This document shows positions 1 through 8,876 of a stretch of DNA of 13,716 nt, piece after piece. This DNA comes from Desulfomonile sp. Lineage in GTDB: Bacteria > Desulfobacterota > Desulfomonilia > Desulfomonilales > Desulfomonilaceae. Under the pieces are notes generated by a model. That model was not told the DNA's origin. It made no database searches and saw only the letters and a program-made list of their open reading frames with translations. The DNA lies in contig JAIWNO010000271.1 in the NCBI GenBank assembly GCA_020216785.1, positions 1 through 13,716 on the forward strand. The letters run 5' to 3'. A program made the translations under genes and the position numbers. Every line of letters begins with the position of its first letter. Positions within the stretch are counted from its first letter, which is position 1.

Positions 1-1545
1 GCCCTTATCGAGCTTCACTTTGTAAGCGCCGATGTGTTGGGTAATGCCGCCGGCTTCCTGGGCGGTCACCCGAGTGGAGCGGATATAGTCGAGCAGAGAT
101 GTCTTGCCGTGGTCGACGTGCCCCATTACCGTTACCACGGGCGGCCGCGGCTTGAGGTTTTGTTCCGTGTCCTTGATCACCTTGGGGAGAAGATCTACTT
201 CCGATTGCTCGGACGATTCCGCCTCGTATCCGAATTCTGCAGCCACGAGACTCGCGGTGTCGAAGTCGATGCCTTCGTTGATGGTCGCCGTGACGCCAAG
301 AGTGATAAGATGTCGAATAACATCCGATGCTTTCACGCTCATTTTGTGGGCGAGGTCCCCGACCGTGACAGCGCTCGGGATCTTGACACGGCGTTTGATA
401 GCCTTGGGTGTAGTGATCTCGGTCTTGCGCGGTTTCGCCTTGCGTCCCTTAGCCCGGAGTCTGCCGAAACGGCGTCCCTCCTCATACAGGTCGTCTCGAA
501 GAAGCACTTCCTTGCGGCGACGGACATCCGGAGCGCGTTCCTCGAGCCGGAAATCGTCGGCCAGATCTCGTCCGCGCTTATCCTTCCGTTTCTTTTGGCG
601 TCGTCCTTCTCCTACGGCTGGTTCGGGAGCGACAGGAACTTGGCGGCTGGGGAGAGGCGGTCTTTCGAATTCAACTCGCCGCGAGACCGGTGCCGGTGCC
701 GGCTCAGACGGCGGGGATACGACCGCTACGGGCGCAGGCGCCGGCTTCGCCGGCGGTTCTTTTTTCAATTCGACCCGCCCGATGATTTGCGCCGGCTGCA
801 TTCGCCGCTCTTTTTTCTTTTTTCGTTTCAGGCCCCTTTCGTCTTCGACCTTGCGTTCCCCGAGGATTTGGGATTCCTTGGCCGAGACGGGGTGCTCAAT
901 CGGCATTGCGGGCTGGGCCACCTCCACAGGGGCTTCCATGACGGCTTCAACAGCTGCCTGAGGCGTTGGCGCCGGCTCTTTAGGCGGGCCAGGCGCGGGA
1001 GCAGCCGGGACCTCCTCAACTGCGGGACGACGAGGCTCCACAACGTGAGCCTCTTTTACTTCCACTCTGGCGGCCGGGCGTTCTGCCGGTGCAGGTGCAA
1101 CGGGTCGTGCCGGGCGTTCAATAATACGGGCGGGCTGAATTTTCTTGACTTTCTTGACCGGCTTTTTCGGGGGTTCAGGTGCTTTGGGCTGCAGCTGCTG
1201 CGGCGCAACTGCGGTCGGGGGTTCCGGCTCAAGTGCGAGTTCAGGCGAAGGAGGAGGTACCGGCGCATGCTCTTCCTCGTGCGGAAGAGCAGCTGCTTCC
1301 ATTTGCGCTTCGGCGGATTCTCGCTTCACTCTACGGCGAATCACCGTGGGGCGGATTCGCTTTTCGATCACCTCCCGTTGGGGTAGGATCGACCCGAGTT
1401 CCGCCCGGAGCGCAGCGGGGTCCTCCATTTCCAGCCGGCTTTCGGGACCGTCCACGTCATAGCCCAGTGTGACAAGTTCCCTGAGCAGATCTTCTTTGCG
1501 GACTCTCAAGTCCCGTGCTAGCTCATCTACGGTGAGCAAGGTCAT
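1..1545 (-). CDS. infB: Translation initiation factor IF-2 (N-terminal 515 residues; C-terminus beyond window)
   Basis: IF-2 is the GTPase that brings initiator tRNA to the 30S subunit and promotes subunit joining. The visible part starts with an IF2_N-type helical domain (about residues 1-55, [11 protein letters not shown]), followed by a long low-complexity linker rich in Pro, Ala, Glu, Lys and Arg (about 56-390). A second IF2_N domain (about 395-445, [16 protein letters not shown]) is followed by the start of the G domain. There the P-loop GHVDHGKT is at about 475-482 and the switch motif GGITQHIGA at about 499-507. The frame is open to base 1, so the rest of the G domain and the beta-barrel domains lie outside. 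The ATG at 1545 overlaps the ylxR stop (ATGA) and gives the expected family N-terminus. It is the last visible gene of the rimP-nusA-ylxR-infB operon. The identification is essentially certain; only the length is unknown. Confidence 0.97.
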   Translation of the reverse strand, partial: MTLLTVDELARDLRVRKEDLLRELVTLGYDVDGPESRLEMEDPAALRAELGSILPQREVIEKRIRPTVIRRRVKRESAEAQMEAAALPHEEEHAPVPPPSPELALEPEPPTAVAPQQLQPKAPEPPKKPVKKVKKIQPARIIERPARPVAPAPAERPAARVEVKEAHVVEPRRPAVEEVPAAPAPGPPKEPAPTPQAAVEAVMEAPVEVAQPAMPIEHPVSAKESQILGERKVEDERGLKRKKKKERRMQPAQIIGRVELKKEPPAKPAPAPVAVVSPPSEPAPAPVSRRVEFERPPLPSRQVPVAPEPAVGEGRRQKKRKDKRGRDLADDFRLEERAPDVRRRKEVLLRDDLYEEGRRFGRLRAKGRKAKPRKTEITTPKAIKRRVKIPSAVTVGDLAHKMSVKASDVIRHLITLGVTATINEGIDFDTASLVAAEFGYEAESSEQSEVDLLPKVIKDTEQNLKPRPPVVTVMGHVDHGKTSLLDYIRSTRVTAQEAGGITQHIGAYKVKLDKG

Positions 1546-1823
1546 CCAGTCACCCCTCTTATTCCAGCCCTGGAGAGTAGCTCGTCCTTTGAAGGAAGAG
1601 CATTGATGTTGCGGCGGAGCGCCCGAGAAAAACGTCCCTTCTTAAGTGCAAGCTCCACGCAGCCCTCTTTGGGGCAGACGTAACAGCCGCGACCTTCAGC
1701 GGCTTGTTTACGGCCACATATAGTAATGTTGTCATCAAGCGCGACGATGCGCAACAGTTCGTCCTTTGGACGTCGCGTCCTGCATCCGATGCATTGACGT
1801 ATCGGTATATGGCCTCTTTTCAT
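1542..1823 (-). CDS. ylxR: YlxR family protein (RNase P modulator RnpM family)
   Basis: This is a small basic protein of 93 residues, the normal family length. The diagnostic N-terminal pattern is present: [22 protein letters not shown] at about residues 6-27, with the CxxC-like Cys pair. The central GRGCYVCP motif and the helix [13 protein letters not shown] follow. YlxR proteins sit between nusA and infB in many bacteria; the B. subtilis member has been reported to bind RNase P RNA and modulate it (RnpM). The ATG overlaps the nusA stop and the stop overlaps the infB start, both as ATGA. Translation is therefore probably coupled across all three genes, since no strong separate Shine-Dalgarno sequence is visible. 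No L7Ae-like gene (as found beside ylxR in many Firmicutes) lies between ylxR and infB. Family assignment is firm; the exact molecular role in this organism is inferred. Confidence 0.95.
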   Translation of the reverse strand: MKRGHIPIRQCIGCRTRRPKDELLRIVALDDNITICGRKQAAEGRGCYVCPKEGCVELALKKGRFSRALRRNINALPSKDELLSRAGIRGVTG

Positions 1824-3271
1824 GCCGTAGGCCTGCCGTCCCCGGTCTCTTCCCCAGCCGAGCGACGATCGCCTTGGAAATCGTCATCCTCATCCGGATA
1901 TGCATCCCCGCCGGTAGCGTGGAGTTGAGGGAGATCTTCCGCGCCTGCCGCGAACTCTTCCTCAACCTCATCGGCCATTTCCTGTTCGGTATCTTCTTCG
2001 CCTTCCTCAGGCTCTTTTGCTTCTTTTTCCGGCGGGTTTGCCAAGTATCGGAAGGCCCCGTGTATGAGCGTGAGACCCTTTTCCTCGGTGATGCCCATGA
2101 AGCTGGTAAGCTCGGCCAGTGTGGCCCGTGCGATGTCTTCGGGCGTCCTGTATCCGTTGTCGAAAAGCATCGTGGCGGTGTCTTCGTCCATGCCTTCAAT
2201 CGCCATAAGTCGCTCGAAGGATTCTCCGGTGATCTTTTCTTCCTTGGATTCGCTGCGAACGTCTATTCTCCACCCAGTGAGCTTGGCCGCCAATCTGACG
2301 TTTTGGCCCCTCTTGCCGATTGCGAGAGAGAGCTGATCGTCGGCCACAATCACTTCCATGGTATTGGCGTCCTGGTCGATAATTACTTTGGATATCTCCG
2401 CAGGCTGGAGAGCGTTGCACACGAAAATGGCCCTGTCGTCGCTCCAAGGAATAATATCGATCTTCTCGCCGCGCAGTTCCTGAACCACGGCTTGGACACG
2501 TGAACCCTTCATGCCAACACATGCGCCGACCGGATCCACGTCCGCGTCGGTCGAGCGCACTCCGATCTTGGCTCGCTGGCCGGGCTCCCGGGCCGCGCAC
2601 ATGATGCGGACGATTCCCTCGGCGATCTCAGGCACTTCCTGCTCAAAGAGTTTCACCAAGAAGAGGGGGCTCGAACGGGAGAGAACAATTTGCGGATCTT
2701 TCTGGGTGCGGCGCACATCGAGAATGACGGCTCGGATGCGTTCGCCCTGGCGGTAGCTTTCACGCGGGATTTGTTCGGTGAAAGGAAGAACTGCTTCAGC
2801 CCGACCAAGGTTGACGACGATGTTCCGCTTCTCGAAGCGTTGCACGATACCCGTAACTACGTCGCCCTTACGGTCTTTATATTCGGTATAAATATTCTCA
2901 CGCTCCGCGTCCTTGACCTTTTGGATGATCACCTGCTTGGCCGTTTGAGCGGCGATACGCCCGAAGGTTTCGGTATCCATTTTTACGCCGAGCTGGTCGC
3001 CGATTTCCGCCTCTGGGTCAAGCTCACGTCGCGCGGTTTCCAGGTCGATCTCTGTTGTGGGATCCATGACGTCCTCGACCACGTCTTTGAAAAGAAAGAC
3101 TTCCACCTCTCCGGTTTCGTCGCTGTACTGTGCTTCCAGCTCGACCTTGCCGCCGAATTTCTTGCGCGCCGCGGAGACGAGGGCCGCTTCCAGAGCCTCC
3201 ACCAGGGTGTCCCTCGCAATGCCCTTCTCTTTTGCGACCTGATCGATCATCCGGTTTAGATTGATTCCCAT
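1820..3271 (-). CDS. nusA: Transcription termination/antitermination factor NusA
   Basis: NusA binds RNA polymerase and nascent RNA and tunes pausing, termination and rRNA antitermination. The 483-residue protein shows the N-terminal polymerase-binding domain (1-125), an S1 domain (about 136-200, GDVVTGIVQRFEKRNIVVNLG), KH1 (around VGMKGSRVQAV, 252-262) and KH2 (IGKRGQNVRLAAKLTG, 318-333). One helix-hairpin-helix-like C-terminal repeat follows (about 353-411). The last ~70 residues are highly acidic and probably disordered. The ATG at 3271 is 1 nt after the rimP stop, with GGGGGA about 6 nt upstream; the stop overlaps ylxR. This is the canonical rimP-nusA-ylxR-infB order. Function is certain at family level. 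The acidic tail may act as a self-inhibitory or protein-binding element, by analogy with the acidic repeats of E. coli NusA, but that is inference. Confidence 0.98.
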   Translation of the reverse strand: MGINLNRMIDQVAKEKGIARDTLVEALEAALVSAARKKFGGKVELEAQYSDETGEVEVFLFKDVVEDVMDPTTEIDLETARRELDPEAEIGDQLGVKMDTETFGRIAAQTAKQVIIQKVKDAERENIYTEYKDRKGDVVTGIVQRFEKRNIVVNLGRAEAVLPFTEQIPRESYRQGERIRAVILDVRRTQKDPQIVLSRSSPLFLVKLFEQEVPEIAEGIVRIMCAAREPGQRAKIGVRSTDADVDPVGACVGMKGSRVQAVVQELRGEKIDIIPWSDDRAIFVCNALQPAEISKVIIDQDANTMEVIVADDQLSLAIGKRGQNVRLAAKLTGWRIDVRSESKEEKITGESFERLMAIEGMDEDTATMLFDNGYRTPEDIARATLAELTSFMGITEEKGLTLIHGAFRYLANPPEKEAKEPEEGEEDTEQEMADEVEEEFAAGAEDLPQLHATGGDAYPDEDDDFQGDRRSAGEETGDGRPTA

Positions 3272-3272
3272 T

Positions 3273-3782
3273 TCAGTCCCCCGTTCCCGCTGATCGTTTC
3301 TGGAGATCTCGACGGAACAATTCTGACTCCGGAAGGTCCAGCCGCGCGTGTTCGAGATCTTCCGGGGATATTTCCACCCGTTTGCCGTCGATGTCGAGGA
3401 CGATCATATTGTCTTCCATTCCCATAAGTATTCCGCGGAAATTGCGTTTCCCGCCGAGTTTGCGTCTCGTCTTCACCTTGACCTGCGAGCCCGCATAATT
3501 GACGAAGTCCTTCTCTCTCCTCAGCACGCGGTTGATGCCCGGCGACGACACCTCCAACGTATAGGAGTGCTCCACCGGGTCTTCCATATCGAGCATCGCG
3601 CCGACTTGACGACTGACGAGTTCGCAGTGCTTCAGAGTGATTCCTCCAGGAGTGTCGATATAGAGTCGAAGCACCCAGGCGCCTCGCTCCAGTTTGAATT
3701 CGAGATCGATCAGTTCGATGTCCTCAGGTTCCAGTATCGGTTCGATCAGCGAGCGGAGAAAAGAAATTCGGTCTTTGTTCAT
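3273..3782 (-). CDS. rimP: Ribosome maturation factor RimP
   Basis: RimP assists 30S subunit assembly. From the chosen ATG the protein has 169 residues, close to the usual 150-170. It carries the family signature YIDTPGGITLKHCE, then LEVSSPGINRVLRREKDF (the SPG.(D/N)R..L core), and the C-terminal SH3-like part GILMGMEDNMIVLDIDGKRVEI. The same frame stays open upstream to an ATG at 3863, but that would add 27 Arg/Ser-rich residues unlike the family, and this upstream ATG abuts the T-tract of the terminator behind the tRNA. The 3782 start (MNKDRISFLRSLIEPIL) fits the family N-terminus better, although its Shine-Dalgarno sequence is weak. No clear promoter is visible in the 85 nt between the terminator and this start. 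It is the first protein gene of the nusA operon. Confidence 0.95.
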   Translation of the reverse strand: MNKDRISFLRSLIEPILEPEDIELIDLEFKLERGAWVLRLYIDTPGGITLKHCELVSRQVGAMLDMEDPVEHSYTLEVSSPGINRVLRREKDFVNYAGSQVKVKTRRKLGGKRNFRGILMGMEDNMIVLDIDGKRVEISPEDLEHARLDLPESELFRRDLQKRSAGTGD

Positions 3783-3869
3783 CCTGGATCGTCTCGGGCG
3801 GCTTCGCCCATGCGTTTTGCTCGTGTCGCGGGTTCGGGAGCCGGCCCCGTGAAGGACGCTCATGTCTTT

Positions 3870-3897
3870 AATAAAAAACCCGGGCTAAAACCCGGGT
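3870..3897 (-). terminator. Intrinsic terminator between tRNA-Gly and rimP
   Basis: Read on the minus strand, a 7-bp perfect stem (ACCCGGG / CCCGGGT) with a TTTTAG loop is followed at once by TTTTTTATT, the form of a Rho-independent terminator. It lies 16 nt downstream of the tRNA CCA end and about 88 nt before the rimP start. In the plus direction there is no T-tract, so it should act only on leftward transcription. It probably ends the tRNA transcript, with read-through possibly feeding rimP-nusA. Confidence 0.85.
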
Positions 3898-3913
3898 GGC
3901 CTTCACCACTCTC

Positions 3914-3989
3914 TGGAGCGGGCAACGGGGTTCGAACCCGCGACATCAAGCTTGGGAAGCTTGCACTCTACCAGCTGAGCTATGCCCGC
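3914..3989 (-). tRNA. tRNA-Gly, anticodon CCC (decodes GGG), CCA encoded
   Basis: The reverse complement folds as a full cloverleaf. The acceptor stem is GCGGGCA/TGCCCGC and the D stem GCTC/GAGT. The anticodon stem is CAAGC/GCTTG with loop TTCCCAA, so the anticodon is CCC. The T arm is GCGGG-TTCGAAC-CCCGT, followed by discriminator T and an encoded CCA (76 nt in all). The anticodon arm closely resembles that of E. coli tRNA-Gly(CCC) (glyU). A promoter lies just upstream and an intrinsic terminator just downstream, so it can be an independent unit placed at the head of the rimP-nusA operon. Confidence 0.97.
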
Positions 3990-4011
3990 TCGTAATAACC
4001 CGTTCAGTTCA

Positions 4012-4040
4012 AATTTACCAACGAGGCTAAACCGTGTCAA
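4012..4040 (-). promoter_or_regulatory. Sigma70-type promoter of tRNA-Gly
   Basis: On the minus strand a perfect -35 TTGACA (4040-4035), a 17-nt spacer and a -10 TAAATT (4017-4012, 4 of 6 to consensus) precede the tRNA. Transcription would start near 4005, leaving a leader of about 15 nt before the mature tRNA 5' end at 3989. The rest of the 159-nt ppiD-tRNA gap shows no gene. Confidence 0.75.
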
Positions 4041-4148
4041 GCACTTTTGGGCGATTTCGGTTATCCATATTTTCGATTTCTCGGGGCAACCGCTTCACTT
4101 ATCTCGTGGTATGGGAGCATCCAATAGTCGCCGCAAGTCCTGCACTTG

Positions 4149-6056
4149 CTACGATCCCTGAAGCAGCCTCTCGTTGACGACCACTTTGGATCCCTCGCGA
4201 AATACACGCAACCACCCAGTGAGGAATTCCTCCCGTCGCCATTCAACAATCCCCTGCTGGAACTCCCGCGCTTGCTGCTCGAAAAGCTTGTCGTCCGCCG
4301 GAGTCACGCCGGTAAGCCTGACCACGGCATATCCGGGTGTAATAGAAATAGGGGTGGCAAAGATCGGCGTCGCGGTCGACACCGTGGTAAGCATTTCCTG
4401 AACTTGTGGCTCGTTTCCCAGCTGCGGTACCAGCGCTGTTGTGCGGGAGACAGGGTCAAGCGTCTCCCAGGTGATTCCGAATTGCGACGCGACCTGTTCC
4501 GGATTGGCTCCTTCTTTTCGAAGCGCCTCGATGATGTCGCGAGCCTTCTTTTCCGCAGCGTCGCGCCCGAGTTTTTCCCTGAAATCCTGCTCGACGGCCG
4601 CCCGTACCTCGTCGAGTTCGGGAAGGCGTTCCGGTGTCTTGTTGACCAACTTCACCGCAATGTAGTTTTCACCCTCCCGGATGAGGCGAGACAACTCGTC
4701 GGTCTTGAGTTTAAAGACTTCCTCCATAATATCTTTGCTCTTGCCGGCATCCGGAATGCCGCCGGCCCGCGTAATGCCTCGAGCCGTCTTGACTGTGAAG
4801 CCGAATTCCTTTGCCGGATTCTGGAGGTCTTCGGTCCGGTAAGCCTTTTCATAGAAAGCATCCGCGTCGTCGGCGATCCTCTTGCGGGCCTTATCTTCGA
4901 GAAGTTTCGTCACGATATCATTCTTCACCTGCTCGAAGGGTGTGACCTGCTCAGGTTGGGTCTCTTCGACACGGATCAAGTGGTAGCCCTGGTCTGTCTT
5001 GATCGGCGCCGATAGCTCTCCAGGGTCCAATTTGAATGCTTCGTTCTCCAGTTCGAGATCCATTGCTCCTCGCGACAAAAGCCCAAGGTCGCCGCCCTTT
5101 TCAGCAGTGGCAGCGTCTTCGGACTCCGTCTTTGCGACGGCCTCGAATGCCTCGCCCCCTTTGATGCGCTGGGCGATCTCTTCCATCTTCTTGAGTACCG
5201 CCTCGACAGCTTCCTTGTCCGCGCCGACGGGCACTTTGCGCAGGATGTGCCGTACGTGAATCTTTTCCGGGACCGTGAATTCCTTGGGATGGCTGTCGTA
5301 GTAGGACCGGGCTTCTTCGTCGGACACGGTCAAACCTTTGAGAAGATCTCGCCAGGAAAAGACCACGTATTCCACGTCCACCGACTCCGGGATTTCATAT
5401 TTTTGGCGGTTTTCCTTGAAAAAGGCTGCCAAAGCCGTAGGATCGGGTGGTCCGGACGGCTGCTCGGCTTTAATGGTGAGCATGGACAGGCTGAGCTTGT
5501 CGTTTTGGAAGTGCCAGAGCCGCTTGATTTCGCTCGGGTCGGTTTTTACGCCGTCGGTAAGCAGCCCCACTACCTGGGCCTCCAAAAGTTGCTGTTTGCG
5601 GTAATGTTCATAAATCGGCGGAGTCAGCCGGACCTGCCTCAAATACTCACGGTAGAGAAAGTCGTCGAATGCGCCGTTGCGCTGGAACAGAGGTGTGGCT
5701 CGAAGGTCATTGATCAGATCCTGCTCGGTAGAGACCAATCCGAGCTTTTCGCCTTCCTGCACGAGGAGCGCCTGATTCACGAGCATCTCGTACACGCGTT
5801 TTTTCAGATTGAGCCTTTCGAGGAAGCCTTCGGGCATCGGGCCTCTGAAGCGGAGTTTTATCTTTTCCATCTCGCTGCGGTAGATGTCATCGAAGAAATT
5901 CCTTGTAATGACGGTATCGTTGATCTGCGCGGCGAAGTCCTTGCGCTCTTCGCCCGGCCCGGACCAGCCGTACCAGAAGATAAACACGATGATGATGCCG
6001 CCCAGTGCGACCTTGATAAGCCAGGACTTGGCATGTTTTCGCATCAGATCTAGCAC
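4149..6056 (-). CDS. ppiD: PpiD-type membrane-anchored periplasmic chaperone / peptidyl-prolyl isomerase
   Basis: The 635-residue protein has the hallmark PpiD layout. A short cytoplasmic start (LDLMRKHAKSWLIK) is followed by one membrane segment (about residues 13-30, VALGGIIIVFIFWYGW). A SurA-N-like chaperone region comes next (about 38-170). A parvulin/PPIC domain lies at about 262-366 (KIHVRHILRKV ... GGDLGLLSRGAM ... GYHLIRVEE), followed by a helical C-terminal part. PpiD-family proteins sit in the inner membrane near the Sec translocon and help outer-membrane and periplasmic proteins fold; in E. coli the parvulin domain itself is reported to be inactive, so catalysis here is unproven. 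The start is GTG at 6056, preceded by AAGGAG with 6-nt spacing. It is monocistronic as far as can be seen, with its own promoter and divergent from mreB. A 6-bp hairpin overlaps the stop codon but lacks a T-tract. Confidence 0.93.
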   Translation of the reverse strand: MLDLMRKHAKSWLIKVALGGIIIVFIFWYGWSGPGEERKDFAAQINDTVITRNFFDDIYRSEMEKIKLRFRGPMPEGFLERLNLKKRVYEMLVNQALLVQEGEKLGLVSTEQDLINDLRATPLFQRNGAFDDFLYREYLRQVRLTPPIYEHYRKQQLLEAQVVGLLTDGVKTDPSEIKRLWHFQNDKLSLSMLTIKAEQPSGPPDPTALAAFFKENRQKYEIPESVDVEYVVFSWRDLLKGLTVSDEEARSYYDSHPKEFTVPEKIHVRHILRKVPVGADKEAVEAVLKKMEEIAQRIKGGEAFEAVAKTESEDAATAEKGGDLGLLSRGAMDLELENEAFKLDPGELSAPIKTDQGYHLIRVEETQPEQVTPFEQVKNDIVTKLLEDKARKRIADDADAFYEKAYRTEDLQNPAKEFGFTVKTARGITRAGGIPDAGKSKDIMEEVFKLKTDELSRLIREGENYIAVKLVNKTPERLPELDEVRAAVEQDFREKLGRDAAEKKARDIIEALRKEGANPEQVASQFGITWETLDPVSRTTALVPQLGNEPQVQEMLTTVSTATPIFATPISITPGYAVVRLTGVTPADDKLFEQQAREFQQGIVEWRREEFLTGWLRVFREGSKVVVNERLLQGS

Positions 6057-6062
6057 GACCGT

Positions 6063-6068
6063 CTCCTT
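6063..6068 (-). promoter_or_regulatory. Ribosome binding site fixing the GTG start of ppiD
   Basis: AAGGAG on the minus strand lies 6 nt before GTG at 6056. The next in-frame ATG (the Met of LMRKHAK, residue 5) would be 18 nt away, so the ribosome site selects the GTG. Confidence 0.8.
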
Positions 6069-6098
6069 TCCGATTCCTACCGGTGAGATGCGCAGGGA

Positions 6099-6127
6099 AT
6101 GTTAAGAATTCCCAGACCACTTGTCAA
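6099..6127 (-). promoter_or_regulatory. Sigma70-type promoter of ppiD
   Basis: On the minus strand TTGACA (6127-6122), a 17-nt spacer and TAACAT (6104-6099, 4 of 6) give a convincing promoter. A start near 6092 would leave a leader of roughly 36 nt that carries the AAGGAG site before the GTG start. Confidence 0.72.
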
Positions 6128-6222
6128 CGACGGTATTACGGCGCAAAATGACTGGGCATTCCACATCGGCCGCTGCATTGAGCTCTTGAACATGCCGCGG
6201 GCTCATGCTAGCGTGGCCTGAG

Positions 6223-6238
6223 ACTTGACCGATCAAGT
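6223..6238. repeat. Inverted repeat in the ppiD-mreB divergent spacer
   Basis: ACTTGA-CCGA-TCAAGT is a perfect 6-bp inverted repeat with a 4-nt centre, about 150 bases before mreB. The surrounding spacer, about 260 nt between the ppiD promoter and mreB, holds no recognisable gene, and I found no convincing mreB promoter in it. The repeat could be an operator or a chance palindrome. Confidence 0.4.
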
Positions 6239-6271
6239 TGGTACGGGATGGGCCGCTCATACGGGCCATGA

Positions 6272-7420
<1,149 letters not shown>

Positions 7421-7470
7421 ACTGCGCTTGAGCCTCGACTGTTGCCGGCCCGCGCCGCGTATTTGCCTAC

Positions 7471-8316
7471 ATGCCAAGGTCCATCCGTGACATCGCTGTC
7501 ATCTTGCTCCTCGTGGGAGGAGGGCTTCTGTTGATTTTCTCGTCATCGGAAGATCGGCAGGCAGGTCCCGTTGAGGGCCTCCTCCACGCTGTATTGCGGC
7601 CTTTCCAGCAGTCTGTGACTGCGATCCGCTCTCGAGTGACGGGCGTGTGGCGGGATTATGTTGCGCTTGTCGGGGTGCGGGAAGAGAACCGCAGGCTCAA
7701 GGAGGAGACTAAGCGACTTCGGCAGGAGCGTTCAGTGCTTCTCGGATACGAACGCGAAAACCGACGGTTGAAGAAATTCCTTAACCTTAAAGCCCAGTAC
7801 GAATTCCCGTCTCTGTTGGCACAAGTGATCGGGGAGGACGCAATCGGCTGGTACAAGGTTTATTTCATCAACAGAGGATCGGAGGACGGGATCGCTCCCG
7901 GCATGGCGGCCACCGTTGCGGAAGGAGTTGTTGGACGCGTGGCCGGTACCACCCCTTCAATCTCAAAAGTGCTGCTGGTAACGGACCCCGGCGTTGCGAT
8001 CGACTGCAGAGTGGCACGCACGCGTGATCGTGGCGTCCTCAGCGGATATCTGGACAAGGAATGCATCCTGCGGTACATGGACCTCCGATCACAGGTGAAG
8101 GCCGGCGACGAGGTTGTCACTTCAGGCCTGGACGGCGTGTTCCCGAAGGGACTCCCTGTGGGAACGGTAAAACAGGTTCGCAGGGACGCGCAGGGACTGT
8201 TTCTGGAGGCTTTGGTGACTCCCGCTGTGAACCTTTCCGAAATCGAAGAGGTGCTTGTGGTTCTCGGTAAGCGTGGCGGGTACGACATTCAGCCCGGACT
8301 TGAGGGGAAGCGGTGA
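7471..8316 (+). CDS. mreC: Rod-shape-determining protein MreC
   Basis: MreC is a bitopic membrane protein whose periplasmic part contacts PBP2 and links MreB to wall synthesis. The 281-residue product has a membrane segment at about 8-24 (AVILLLVGGGLLLIFSS) and a charged coiled coil at about 66-107. Two beta-rich MreC domains follow, with the family motifs GWYKVYFINRGSEDGI (126-141) and GDEVVTSGLDGVFPKGLPVG (212-231). The ATG at 7471 gives a normal N-terminus but has no clear Shine-Dalgarno sequence, and no in-frame start lies close upstream, so coupling to mreB is possible. Its stop overlaps the mreD GTG. Confidence 0.96.
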   Translation: MPRSIRDIAVILLLVGGGLLLIFSSSEDRQAGPVEGLLHAVLRPFQQSVTAIRSRVTGVWRDYVALVGVREENRRLKEETKRLRQERSVLLGYERENRRLKKFLNLKAQYEFPSLLAQVIGEDAIGWYKVYFINRGSEDGIAPGMAATVAEGVVGRVAGTTPSISKVLLVTDPGVAIDCRVARTRDRGVLSGYLDKECILRYMDLRSQVKAGDEVVTSGLDGVFPKGLPVGTVKQVRRDAQGLFLEALVTPAVNLSEIEEVLVVLGKRGGYDIQPGLEGKR

Positions 8317-8843
8317 TAGACCTTATTTTCATCAGTCTCGCCGGAATGGTTACGCTCGGGTTGCAGACCACTTCTATGGCTTTCCTGGTGTCTTCCGCTT
8401 ATAAGCCCGACCTCATGCTGGTGCTCATAGTCTGGGCGGGGCTCCGGTTGCCGTTCGCCATGGGAGCGGCTTTCGCGTTCGTAGCCGGAGTGGGCGTGGA
8501 CACGCTGTCAGGCTCGCCGCTAGGCCTTTTTGGCTTGATATACGCGCTGGTGTGCGTGGCGTGCGGATATTTGGGGGGTGTTGTCCGAATCGAAGGACGT
8601 ACCGGTCGCACCATACTGGTGCTGGTCGCGGCCCTGTGGACGGGAGTCGCAATTCTTCTCGCTCGATTGCTTCGGGGACCAATAGGGTTCGGCTGGCACG
8701 TGACCGGATGGATAATTGCCAAAGCACTTATTACCACCGGCGCTGCGCTCGTTGTCTTCCCCTGTATTGATTGGGCGCGGCTCGGTTTTTCGAAGCTGAT
8801 GGGTGAGCGGCGTCCGGTGTCACGGCCGACGGATTACGCCTGA
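8313..8843 (+). CDS. mreD: Rod-shape-determining membrane protein MreD
   Basis: MreD is a small polytopic inner-membrane partner of MreC and PBP2. This 176-residue protein is strongly hydrophobic, with about five membrane segments (for example SLAGMVTLGLQTT, PDLMLVLIVWAGL, GLFGLIYALVCVACGYLGG, ILVLVAALWTGVAILLARLL and ALITTGAALVVFPCI). It carries the YKPDLMLVLIVWAGLR and GSPLGLFGL patterns common in MreD. The GTG start at 8313 overlaps the mreC stop (GTGA), implying translational coupling. The assignment rests on hydrophobic pattern plus position, since the family is weakly conserved, but the context makes it safe. Confidence 0.92.
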   Translation: MIDLIFISLAGMVTLGLQTTSMAFLVSSAYKPDLMLVLIVWAGLRLPFAMGAAFAFVAGVGVDTLSGSPLGLFGLIYALVCVACGYLGGVVRIEGRTGRTILVLVAALWTGVAILLARLLRGPIGFGWHVTGWIIAKALITTGAALVVFPCIDWARLGFSKLMGERRPVSRPTDYA

Positions 8844-8857
8844 AGCAAAACGAGAGC

Positions 8858-8864
8858 AAGGAGG
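8858..8864 (+). promoter_or_regulatory. Strong Shine-Dalgarno sequence before mrdA, unusually far from the TTG start
   Basis: AAGGAGG ends 12 nt before the in-frame TTG at 8877, which is longer than usual. It ends exactly 6 nt before an in-frame ATC at 8871, the ideal distance. No ATG or GTG lies in this frame between the site and the membrane segment. The true start codon is therefore ambiguous between TTG and the very rare AUC. Confidence 0.65.
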
Positions 8865-8876
8865 ACCTGCATCGCT

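Noticed and set aside
34..1386. A 450-codon plus-strand open frame opposite infB (and a second long frame at 104-961)
   Set aside because: They lie antisense to the Pro/Ala/Glu/Lys-rich linker of IF-2; the GC-rich repetitive codons leave the opposite strand free of stops. The products are Arg/Phe/Ser-rich low-complexity sequence with no family resemblance.
1735..2600. Other-frame minus-strand ORFs inside nusA (1735-2199, 2196-2600) as a sign of a frameshift
   Set aside because: NusA is intact and full length in one frame; these are shadow frames without protein features.
3783..3863. N-terminal extension of RimP to the ATG at 3863
   Set aside because: The extra 27 residues are Arg/Ser-rich and unlike RimP, and the ATG directly follows the terminator T-tract; the 3782 start matches the family N-terminus.
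4133..4149. Hairpin GCAAGT-CCTGC-ACTTGC at the end of ppiD as an intrinsic terminator
   Set aside because: The 6-bp stem overlaps the stop codon but no T-tract follows on the minus strand; it may be chance or part of a Rho-dependent end.
6186..6214. TTGAAC-17-TAGCGT as the mreB promoter
   Set aside because: Only 4 of 6 and 3 of 6 matches; too weak to annotate.
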